Assembly (NCBI RefSeq): GCF_017114865.1
Contig: NZ_JADEYH010000009.1
Span: 124,001 to 188,000 of the forward strand
DNA: 64,000 nt
Source of the DNA: Streptomyces verrucosisporus
GTDB taxonomy: Bacteria > Actinomycetota > Actinomycetes > Streptomycetales > Streptomycetaceae
Reading direction: 5' to 3'
The notes under the pieces are model-generated. The model did not search any database, was not told where the DNA came from, and worked only from the letters and a program-made list of their open reading frames with translations. Of the stretch, positions 39,953 through 47,896 are shown piece by piece. Each line of letters begins with the position of its first letter. Within the stretch, counting starts at the first letter, position 1. A program made the translations under genes and the position numbers.

Positions 39953-42685
39953 TCAGAGCGCCTCCCGGCGCGTGAGGTGGGTGAAGGAGAGCCAGCCGGG
40001 CAGGACCGGCAGCCAGAAGGTCATCAGACGGAACAGCAGGACCGCCGGGGTGGCGATCTCGTACGGCAGCCCGAACGCGACCAGACCCGCGATCAGCGCC
40101 GTCTCCACCGCGCCCAGACCACCCGGGGTGGGCGCCGCCGAGCCCAGCGCGTTGCCCGCCAGGAAGACCACCGCGATGCTCGCGTAGCTCAGCTCACCGC
40201 CGAAGGCGCGCACCGAGGCGTCCAGGCACAGCACGAACGACACCGTCAGCAGCAGCATGCCGCCGATGCCGCTGAGCAGCTTCTGCGGACGCTGGACGAC
40301 GTCCAGCATCCGCGGGACGACGCCGGCGAACAGCGCCCGCACCCGTTCCACCACGAACTTCCGCAGCGCCGGGACCGCCGCCACGATCAGGGACAGCACC
40401 GCCGCCGTCAGCAGCCCCGCGATCACCGTGCGGGACGGGGAGAGGGTCGGGGTGCGCTCGGTGCCCGTCAGATAGCCGAAGACCAGCAGCAGGAGGATGT
40501 GGCTGCCCAGGCCGAACAGCTGGGAGGCGCCGACGCTGGCGACCGCGTGGCCGGGCCGGACCCCGGCGCGCTGCAGGAAGCGGGTGTTGAGCGCGACGCC
40601 GCCGACCGCCGCCGGCGCCACCAGCTTGACGAAGGAGCCCGCCACCTGGGCGACCACCGTGCGCGGGAAGGGGACCTTCTCGGGCACGAAACCGAGCAGG
40701 CTCATCGCCGCCGCGAAGTACGTCAGGGCGGAGAACAGCAGCGAGGCGGCCACCCAGCCCCAGTTCGCCTCGACGACGACCTGCCGGAAGCTCACATGGG
40801 TGAGCTGGGAGAGCAGGAAGTACGCGGCGAAGGCCCCGGCAATGAAGCTGATCAGCGTACGCGGCCGGACGCGTTCCAGCCGGGCCGGCTGTATCGGGGC
40901 CTGCGGTCGGACCAGAAGCACCTGCCCGCGGATCTGCGCCAGCAGGTCCTCCTCGCGCGCCTCCTCCAGGGCCTCCATGACCGCCTGCTTCTCGGCGTGC
41001 TTCTCCGCCCGGAGCGACTTGCGGTCGCCGGCGGGCGGGTGTCCCTGGGCGTGGCGCGTCTCACGGCTGTGGCGGGACGCCTCGATGGCCGCCTCCCGCT
41101 CGCGCTGCGCCCGCTCCTTGGCCAGTCTGCGCAGGGTGGCCCGGGTGCCGCGGCTGAGCGCGATCGGCTGGAGCAGCGGAAGGCTGTCGGCCACCGCGTC
41201 CGGACCGAGTACCTCCACCGCCGCCGCGACCGAACGCTCGGCGCCGGCGCGCAGACCGAATGTGGTCAGCAACTGCGCCACGTCCATCCGCAGCACCAGA
41301 TCGCCGGCCGCGATCTCGCCGGCGCTGAGGTCGGTGAGGAACACCTCGCCGGAGGAGGCCACCAGCAGGGCGTCGTCCTCCAGCCGGCGGTGGGCGATCC
41401 GCCGCGACTGGAGCGCGCGCACCTGCCGCCAGACCGCGCGCATCAGCTCGTCGGTGACCTCCTCGTCGGGCAGGGAGCCCAGACCGTCCCCCTCCACGTG
41501 CTCGTAGACGAGCATGACGGCGTCGGGGCCCAGCTCGGAGGTGGCGATCAGCTTCGGGGCGTTGGCCCCGGCGGCGATGGCCGCGTACGCCAGCAGGGCC
41601 TCCTGCTCCAGCGCCTGCCGCAGCGACAGGAGGCTGCGGCGCTGGGTGATGCCGCGCAGCGCGAGACGGCGCCAGGCGCGGTAGAAGTAGCCGTGCGCCT
41701 GCTGCTCGCGGTCCACGACGGTGACGTCGAGCGGCGGGCCCTCCTCCAGGGTGACCAGATAGCGCCGGGCCCGGTCGCTCTGCTCGGCCCGCTCGGAGTC
41801 CACGGGGTCGGCGGGGTCCAGCCGCAGCGCCCTCACCGGCCTGAATCCCACCCGCCGCAGCCCGGCCAGCAGGTTCTGGCCGGTGGGCCGGACGTTGGGG
41901 GAGCCGACGGCGTAGAGGGTGCCGTAGGCGACGGTCCAGCCGATCAGCACGGTGACCAGGATCGAGAACGGTGTGGTGTAACCGCCGACGAGCACCGCGA
42001 AGGCGTCCAGCAGCAGCACCACCCACAGCAGCACCCGCCAGCGCGGCCGGCGGGCCATACCGACGGCCGTCATGTAGGCGATGACGGGCGCCAGATAGCC
42101 GTGCACCGGATCGGTGAGCCCGCCGCCCGGCGCCGGGCTGGTCAGGGCGTTCCGGATGGATCCGGGGGCCTGCTCGGCGACCCACAGGTCGGTGGCGAGC
42201 GACGCGCCGTGCGCCAGGACGGCGGCGAGGACGCCGTCGGCGATCCGCAGCCCGTCGCGTTTGATCAGCCGCTCCAGCGCGAAGGCCACCGGCACGATGA
42301 GCACGGCGACGCTGGAGGCGAAGCCGGCGAAGCTGATCAGCAGGGGAGGGGCCTGGCCCGCGCCCTTGCCGATGTCCTGCTCCAGGCCCGCGGTGGTGCC
42401 GTGCGCGAAGGCGGCGACGACCAGGACGACGGCGATGCCCAGGACCCCGAGCAGCAGCCGCATCAGGTCGGAGGGGCGGTGCACCCGGGCGGGGAGGATC
42501 GGCTCGTCGCCGTCGACGTGCTCCTGACCCGTCTCTCCGCCGGTCCTGCCGGTGTCCCGCCGTGCGGACTCCCGGCCGGTGTCACCGGTGTGCGGGGAGG
42601 AGGGAGCGGAACGGGGCTCCTCCCGCGGAGGGGGCCCGCCCTGGTCCTCGGACCGCTCCCCGGTCCCTTTTCGCTCTCGTATCAC
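39953..42685 (-). CDS. Flippase-like (UPF0104/YbhN) membrane protein with kinase-like middle domain
   Basis: A 910-residue protein. After a charged N-terminus (about 1-70) come about six to seven transmembrane helices (70-270). Next is a soluble kinase-like region (about 300-560: YFYRAWRRLALRGITQRRSL, PKLIATSELGPDAVMLVYEH, IAHRRLEDDALLVASSGEVF, LTDLSAGEI). A charged helix follows, then a C-terminal flippase-like domain with about eight helices (620-910, including GSFVKLVAPAAVGGVALNTR and APTPGGLGAVETAL), as in lysylphosphatidylglycerol flippases. The kinase-like part keeps HRRLEDD and a D-L-S in place of DFG, so activity is uncertain. Start is GTG 42685. Confidence 0.83.
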   Translation of the reverse strand: MIRERKGTGERSEDQGGPPPREEPRSAPSSPHTGDTGRESARRDTGRTGGETGQEHVDGDEPILPARVHRPSDLMRLLLGVLGIAVVLVVAAFAHGTTAGLEQDIGKGAGQAPPLLISFAGFASSVAVLIVPVAFALERLIKRDGLRIADGVLAAVLAHGASLATDLWVAEQAPGSIRNALTSPAPGGGLTDPVHGYLAPVIAYMTAVGMARRPRWRVLLWVVLLLDAFAVLVGGYTTPFSILVTVLIGWTVAYGTLYAVGSPNVRPTGQNLLAGLRRVGFRPVRALRLDPADPVDSERAEQSDRARRYLVTLEEGPPLDVTVVDREQQAHGYFYRAWRRLALRGITQRRSLLSLRQALEQEALLAYAAIAAGANAPKLIATSELGPDAVMLVYEHVEGDGLGSLPDEEVTDELMRAVWRQVRALQSRRIAHRRLEDDALLVASSGEVFLTDLSAGEIAAGDLVLRMDVAQLLTTFGLRAGAERSVAAAVEVLGPDAVADSLPLLQPIALSRGTRATLRRLAKERAQREREAAIEASRHSRETRHAQGHPPAGDRKSLRAEKHAEKQAVMEALEEAREEDLLAQIRGQVLLVRPQAPIQPARLERVRPRTLISFIAGAFAAYFLLSQLTHVSFRQVVVEANWGWVAASLLFSALTYFAAAMSLLGFVPEKVPFPRTVVAQVAGSFVKLVAPAAVGGVALNTRFLQRAGVRPGHAVASVGASQLFGLGSHILLLLVFGYLTGTERTPTLSPSRTVIAGLLTAAVLSLIVAAVPALRKFVVERVRALFAGVVPRMLDVVQRPQKLLSGIGGMLLLTVSFVLCLDASVRAFGGELSYASIAVVFLAGNALGSAAPTPGGLGAVETALIAGLVAFGLPYEIATPAVLLFRLMTFWLPVLPGWLSFTHLTRREAL

Positions 42686-42828
42686 CTGTCACCGCCGGGA
42701 CGATGGTGGCACGAGGAGGTGGCGGACCGGCGAGGGAGGTCGCTTTTCTCCGCGGAAAGCCGAGTTTGCGCGTGTCGTGCGGGCCCGCGCGCCGCCGCCG
42801 GTGCGGGCCGGCGGCCGTATGGGGCACC

Positions 42829-43236
42829 ATGGCCGCCATGACCGGGCCCGCCGGCGAGCTGCCGGACTACGCGGAGAGGGTGCTGGCCGTGGTGGAGCGC
42901 ATCCCGCCCGGCCGGGTGATGACGTACGGCGACGTGGCCGAGTGGCTGGAGGAGGGAGGCCCGCGGCAGGTGGGCCGGGTGATGTCCCTCTACGGCGGCG
43001 CGGTGCCGTGGTGGCGCGTGGTGCGGGCCGACGGGACGCCGCCGCCCTGCCACGAGGGCCGCGCGCTGGCCCACTACCGGCAGGAGGACACCCCGCTGCG
43101 CGGCGGCCGGGAGGGCGCGGCCGGCCGCACCGCCGGTGCGGTGCGCATCGACATGCGCCGGGCCCGGTGGGACGGGGAAGCGGGCGGGAGCGGGAACGGG
43201 GCCGGCGCCGGCGAGCGGTCCGCCCGGCGTTCCTGA
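42829..43236 (+). CDS. Alkyltransferase-like (ATL/MGMT-fold) protein without active-site Cys
   Basis: The 135-residue protein has the MGMT DNA-binding fold: YAERVLAVVERIPPGRVMTY, GDVAEWL, GRVMSLYGG, and the position of the PCHRV alkyl-acceptor motif is PWWRV (residues 60-64), so both Cys and His are replaced by Trp. ATL proteins bind O6-alkylguanine and flag it for nucleotide-excision repair instead of repairing it. Its neighbour adnA and the later uvrD2 are also DNA-repair genes. ATG 42829 has no strong RBS. The last 35 residues are low complexity. Confidence 0.82.
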   Translation: MAAMTGPAGELPDYAERVLAVVERIPPGRVMTYGDVAEWLEEGGPRQVGRVMSLYGGAVPWWRVVRADGTPPPCHEGRALAHYRQEDTPLRGGREGAAGRTAGAVRIDMRRARWDGEAGGSGNGAGAGERSARRS

Positions 43237-43430
43237 CCGCCCGGCTGTGGGACTCCTCACACGTACCAGCTTCCGCCATGGCCCCGCCGTACACGTCGCC
43301 GTACACGTCGCCGTGCACGCGGTGAGCCGTCCGGACCGGACGCGGGCGGGGGCGCGACGCCGTGCGCCACGACTGCCCCCTGGCGTACCGTCTGCACCAT
43401 CCAGCACAGCGACCAGGACCGGCGATCCAC

Positions 43431-46400
43431 GTGAGTTCCTCCCTCAAGTCCGATACGTACCGGTTGGTGCGTACCCCGCCCGGTCCGGCGAGCCTCCCTG
43501 CCTTGGACGCGGCCCAGCGCTCGGTGGTTGACCACCGCGGCGGACCGCTGCTCGTCCTGGCCGGGCCCGGCACCGGCAAGACCACCACCCTGGTGGAGTC
43601 CGTCGCCGAGCGCGTGCGGCGCGGAGGCGATCCGGAGCGCATCCTCGTACTGACCTTCGGCCGCAGGGCGGCGGTCGAACTGCGGGACCGGATGGCGGCC
43701 CGCCTGGACGGGCCCGCGCCCCGCACCCCGCAGATCACGACGTTCCACTCGTACTGCTACGCCCTGGTCCGCGCCAACCAGGACGCCGATCTGTTCGCCG
43801 AACCGCTGCGGCTGCTGTCCGGACCCGAGCAGGACCTGCGCATCCGCGAACTGCTGGCCGGCCAGGCGGAACTGGAGGACACCGGCCGGGAGCGGGCCCG
43901 CTGGCCCGGGGAACTGCGCGCCTGCCTGACCACGCGCGGCTTCGCCGACGAACTGCGGGCCGTCCTCGCCCGCAGCCGCGAACTGGGCCTGGGACCGGAC
44001 GCGCTGGACGCCTTCGCCCGCCGCGCAGGCCGCCCCGACTGGCGGGCCGCCGCGGCCTTCCTGGCCGAGTACCTCGACGTGCTGGACCTCCAGGGCGTGC
44101 TCGACTACGCCGAACTGGTCCACCGCGCGGTGCTGCTCGCCGAACGGGACGAGGTGGGGGCGGACCTCGCCGCGCGCTACGACGCGGTGTACGTCGACGA
44201 GTACCAGGACACCGATCCGGCGCAGGTGCGGCTGCTGCGCGCGCTGGCCGGCCAGGGCCGCACCCTGGTCGCCTTCGGCGACCCCGACCAGGCGATCTAC
44301 GCCTTCCGCGGCTCGGACGTCAACGGCATCCTCGACTTCCCCGGTGTCTTCCGGCAGCGCGACGGGGCCCCTGCCCCGGTGGCGGTGCTGCGCACCGGCC
44401 GCCGCTCGGCCTCGGTGGTGCTGGAGGCCACCCGGCGGATCACCCACCGCATGCCGCTCACCCGGCTCCCGGCCGAGGCCGTACGCGCCCACCGGGGGCT
44501 GACGGCGGCCCGGGAAGGCGGCCGGGTGGAGGTGTACACCTATCCGACCCCCGGGGCCGAGCTGGACAACATCGCCGACCTGCTGCGCCGCGCCCGCCTG
44601 GAGGAGGGCGTGCCGTGGCGGGAGATGGCGGTGCTGGTGCGCGCCGGCCACCGCACCGTCCCCGCGGTGCGGCGGGCGCTGACGGCCGCCGGCGTACCGG
44701 TGGAGGCCGACGGCGACGACGTGCCGCTGAGCCGGGAGCCGGCGGTGGTGCCCCTGCTGACCGCGCTGCGGGTGGCGGCGCGGGCGGCCGTCGTGGACAC
44801 CGCCGGAGCGGACCGGGCCGGCGGACCGGGCCGGCCCGAGGGAGTTGACGGCGGTGCGGACGGCGGTGCGGACGGGCCCTGGATCGGAGTGGAGACCGCG
44901 CTCACCCTGCTGACCTCCCCGCTGGGCGGCATGGACGGCGCCGACCTGCGCCGTCTGGGCCGGGCCCTGCGCGAGGAGGAGCGCGCCGCCGGCCGCGCCG
45001 TGCCCCGCCCCTCGGACGAGCTGCTGGCCGAGGCGCTGTCCGAACCCGAGCGGCTGGTCGCGCACGACCCGTCGTACGCGCGCGGCGCACACGAGCTGGG
45101 GCTGCTGCTGCGCAAGGCGCGCGAGGCGCTGTCCGGCGGGGCCACGGCCGAGGAGGCGCTGTGGCTGCTGTGGAACGACGGCCTGGGCGGCGACCGGGAC
45201 GGCCGGTGGCCCGCCCGGCTGCGGCGCGCGGCCGGGCGCGGCGGCGCCGCCGGCCGCAACGCCGACCGGGACCTGGACGCCGTCTGCGCGCTGTTCGCCG
45301 CCGCGGCCCGCGCCGAGGAACGCGTCGGCGGGCGCGGCGCGCTCAACTTCCTGGAGGAGCTGGACGCCCAGGACATCGCCGGCGACACCATCGCCCCCCG
45401 AGCGCTGCGCCCCGATGCGGTACGGCTGATGACCGCGCACCGGGCCAAGGGCCTGCAGTGGCGGCTGGTGGTCGTCGCCGGGGTACAGGAGGGGCTCTGG
45501 CCCGACCTCCGGCGGCGCGGCTCCCTGCTGGAGCCCGACCGGATAGGCCGTGACGGGCTCGCCGAACCGCTCACCCCCGGCGCGATGCTGGCCGAGGAGC
45601 GACGGCTGTTCTACGTGGCGGCCACCCGCGCGGCCGACCGCCTGGTCGTCACCGCGGTGAAGGCCGCGGCCGAGGACGGCGACCAGCCCTCCCGCTTCCT
45701 GACCGAACTCGGCGTCGAGCCCAGGGATGTCACCGCCCGCCCGCGCCGCCCGCTGTCGGTCCCCGCGCTGGTCGCCGAGTTGCGTGCCACCACCGTCGAC
45801 CCCGCGGCCGCCCCCGCGCTGCGCGAGGCCGCCGCCGAACGGCTGGCCGAGCTGGCCGCGCTGCGCGACGACGACGGCGTCCCCCTGGTCCCCGCCGCCC
45901 ATCCGCACCGCTGGTGGGGGCTGTACGGGCCGACCCGCAGCGAGGTGCCGCTGCGGGACAGGGACCGGCCGGTCGCCCTTTCCGGCAGCGCGCTGCACCA
46001 ACTGGCCACCGCCTGCTCGCTCCAGTGGTTCCTGGGCCGCGAGGTGAGGGCGGAGCCGCCCGCGACCGCGGCCCAGGGCTTCGGCAACGTGGTGCACGTC
46101 CTGGCCGACGAGGTCGCCTCCGGCGGCACCCCCGCCGACCTGTCCGTCCTGCTGGAGCGGCTGGACTCGGTGTGGGACTCGCTCGCCTTCGACGCGCCCT
46201 GGAAGTCGCGGCAGGAGAGGGAGAACGCCCGCGCGGCCCTGGAGCGCTTCCTGCGCTGGCATGTGATGGAGCGTGACCTCGGGCGGGAGACGGCCGCCAC
46301 CGAGCACGACTTCGACGTGACGCTGGAGGCGGGCGGCCACCGGGTCCGCGTCCGCGGTTCCATGGACCGGGTCGAGCGCGGGCCCGACGGCCGGGCGTAC

Positions 46401-46805
46401 GTCGTCGACTTCAAGACCGGCAGGAGCAAGCCGACCGCTGCCGAGGTCGAGCGCCACCCCCAGTTGGCCGTCTACCAGCTCGCGGTGCGCGAGGGCGCCC
46501 TCGACGGGGTCGAGGGTTTCGAGGGGCGGCCGGAGCCGGGTGGCGCGGAACTGGTCCAGCTCAGGATCGGTGCGCCGAAGAAGGAGGGCGGCGACGAACT
46601 CCCGGCCGTGCAGCGGCAGCCCGCCCTGTCCTCCGGCGACGGGGACGGGGACGGAAACGGGGAGTGGGTGGGCGAGCTGCTGGCCGACGCCGCCGGGCGC
46701 GTGCTGGACGAGCGGTTCGCCCCCTCTCCCGGACGGCACTGCGACACCTGCTCGTTCAGGGGGGCGTGCAGCGCCCGGCCCGAGGGGCGCCACATCGTGG
46801 AGTGA
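43431..46805 (+). CDS. adnA: AdnA-type helicase-nuclease subunit
   Basis: AdnAB is the actinobacterial RecBCD-like complex that unwinds and resects DNA double-strand ends. This 1,124-residue subunit has a UvrD/PcrA motor: Walker A AGPGTGKTTT (K50), TTFHSYC, VDEYQDTDP (Walker B), FGDPDQAIYAFRG, TAHRAKGLQW and YVAATRAADRLVV. Its C-terminal RecB-type nuclease has RGSMDRVERGPDGRAYVVDF with KTG, and a Cys cluster (CDTCSFRGAC) suitable for an Fe-S cluster. The symbol follows gene order: in mycobacteria adnA precedes adnB. GTG 43431 is the likely start. Confidence 0.9.
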   Translation: MSSSLKSDTYRLVRTPPGPASLPALDAAQRSVVDHRGGPLLVLAGPGTGKTTTLVESVAERVRRGGDPERILVLTFGRRAAVELRDRMAARLDGPAPRTPQITTFHSYCYALVRANQDADLFAEPLRLLSGPEQDLRIRELLAGQAELEDTGRERARWPGELRACLTTRGFADELRAVLARSRELGLGPDALDAFARRAGRPDWRAAAAFLAEYLDVLDLQGVLDYAELVHRAVLLAERDEVGADLAARYDAVYVDEYQDTDPAQVRLLRALAGQGRTLVAFGDPDQAIYAFRGSDVNGILDFPGVFRQRDGAPAPVAVLRTGRRSASVVLEATRRITHRMPLTRLPAEAVRAHRGLTAAREGGRVEVYTYPTPGAELDNIADLLRRARLEEGVPWREMAVLVRAGHRTVPAVRRALTAAGVPVEADGDDVPLSREPAVVPLLTALRVAARAAVVDTAGADRAGGPGRPEGVDGGADGGADGPWIGVETALTLLTSPLGGMDGADLRRLGRALREEERAAGRAVPRPSDELLAEALSEPERLVAHDPSYARGAHELGLLLRKAREALSGGATAEEALWLLWNDGLGGDRDGRWPARLRRAAGRGGAAGRNADRDLDAVCALFAAAARAEERVGGRGALNFLEELDAQDIAGDTIAPRALRPDAVRLMTAHRAKGLQWRLVVVAGVQEGLWPDLRRRGSLLEPDRIGRDGLAEPLTPGAMLAEERRLFYVAATRAADRLVVTAVKAAAEDGDQPSRFLTELGVEPRDVTARPRRPLSVPALVAELRATTVDPAAAPALREAAAERLAELAALRDDDGVPLVPAAHPHRWWGLYGPTRSEVPLRDRDRPVALSGSALHQLATACSLQWFLGREVRAEPPATAAQGFGNVVHVLADEVASGGTPADLSVLLERLDSVWDSLAFDAPWKSRQERENARAALERFLRWHVMERDLGRETAATEHDFDVTLEAGGHRVRVRGSMDRVERGPDGRAYVVDFKTGRSKPTAAEVERHPQLAVYQLAVREGALDGVEGFEGRPEPGGAELVQLRIGAPKKEGGDELPAVQRQPALSSGDGDGDGNGEWVGELLADAAGRVLDERFAPSPGRHCDTCSFRGACSARPEGRHIVE

Positions 46806-46913
46806 GCGCGGAGCGGGCGCCGCCCCGGCCGGTCCCCGGGAACCGGCTGTCGGTGCGGTGTAGTCCCATGTTGCGGCACGGCACGGCATCGCGGAGACGG
46901 AGGCGGCACAGCG

Positions 46914-47792
46914 GTGGGGGACAAGCGGGGGGCTCTGGCGGCGGCACTGGTCTGCGCCATGGCCGCGGGACTGGCGGGCTGCTCCGGGGGACCGGGCGGT
47001 ACGGGCGGACCGGACTCCGGGTCGGGAGGCGGCCTTCCGGCGGGGATCGGCAGGGCGGATCCGGAGGCATCGGGGAAGCCGGAGGAGGGGGAGGCCCCCT
47101 TCGCCGGGGGGTTCGGCGGGACGAGGCTGGAGCGGAGCTCCGCCGGGAAGATCATGGAGCGGTCCGCCGAGGCGATGAGGCGGGCCGAGTCGCTGCGCAT
47201 CACCGGCTGGGTGGCCGGGGACGAAGGTGACGGCAGGATGACGGTCGACCTGGCGCTCGCCGGGGACGGCGACTGCACCGGCACCATGACGATCGGCGAA
47301 GGCACCGCCGAGGTCCTCTCCGCCGACGGGCGGATGTACATGAAGGGCGACGAGAGCTTCTGGGAGAGCCAGGGCGACGGCGGATTCGGGGAGGACCTGG
47401 CCGTCGAGCTGCTCTCGGAGCGCTGGGTGAGGACGGGCGACGGAAAGTCCGGCGCCGGCCCCGGTGGCTTCTGCGACCTCGACGGGCTGCTCGAGGACAT
47501 GGAGTCCGGCGGCTCCGGGGAGACCGGGAAGCGCGAGCCCGTCGAGCTCGACGGCCGGGAGGTCATCCCGCTGGTCCAGGAGGACGACGGCGAGGGGACC
47601 ACCACCGCCTACGTCGCCAACGACGACGACCGGCCCTATCTGCTGCGGATGGAGAACGAGGGGAGCGACGAGCCGGGTGTGATGGACTTCACCGGCCACG
47701 GGGAGGAGGTCGTGGTCGAGGCTCCGGATCCGGACGAGGTCCTCGACCTGGGCGAGATGCGCGAGGACTCCGGCCGGCACGAGTCGGTCTGA
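46914..47792 (+). CDS. Lipoprotein between adnA and adnB
   Basis: The 292-residue protein has a signal peptide with lipobox GLAGC (Cys about residue 23), a Gly/Ser/Pro-rich linker and a beta-rich domain with SLRITGWVAGDEGDGRMTVDL, MYMKGDESFWESQ and RPYLLRMENEGSDEPG. This pattern matches the lipoprotein at 15473-16240 (LYLKANADFW and PLRLE motifs), so the two are distant paralogues of the LppX/LprG-like group. GTG 46914 has an RBS (GGAGACGGAGG) upstream. The gene is followed by a terminator. Confidence 0.75.
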   Translation: MGDKRGALAAALVCAMAAGLAGCSGGPGGTGGPDSGSGGGLPAGIGRADPEASGKPEEGEAPFAGGFGGTRLERSSAGKIMERSAEAMRRAESLRITGWVAGDEGDGRMTVDLALAGDGDCTGTMTIGEGTAEVLSADGRMYMKGDESFWESQGDGGFGEDLAVELLSERWVRTGDGKSGAGPGGFCDLDGLLEDMESGGSGETGKREPVELDGREVIPLVQEDDGEGTTTAYVANDDDRPYLLRMENEGSDEPGVMDFTGHGEEVVVEAPDPDEVLDLGEMREDSGRHESV

Positions 47793-47820
47793 GGGGAGTT
47801 GACGCCCCGTCGCAACGGGG

Positions 47821-47861
47821 GCGCGGCGGTGGCCGGCGGCCGCCGCCCGCCACCGCCGCGC
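47821..47861 (+). terminator. Terminator hairpin between the lipoprotein gene and adnB
   Basis: A 13-bp perfect stem (GCGCGGCGGTGGC and complement) with a 15-nt G+C-rich loop that can itself fold, located 29 nt past the lipoprotein stop. Confidence 0.55.
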
Positions 47862-47883
47862 CGCGGCTGTCGGCGCGGCGCGC

Positions 47884-47889
47884 TAGCGT
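47884..47889 (+). promoter_or_regulatory. Putative -10 element of adnB (leaderless)
   Basis: TAGCGT lies 7 nt before GTG 47897, after the terminator, so adnB probably has its own promoter. Confidence 0.4.
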
Positions 47890-47896
47890 CTGGTGG

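Noticed and set aside
43270-43325. Repeated CGTACACGTCGC motif before adnA as an operator array
   Set aside because: Only two full copies plus a degenerate one, with no symmetry or promoter nearby.
43257-47780. 1507-residue open frame on the minus strand opposite adnA and the lipoprotein gene
   Set aside because: It is a G+C-driven shadow: the opposite strand encodes clear helicase-nuclease and lipoprotein motifs, and the shadow protein has no domain.
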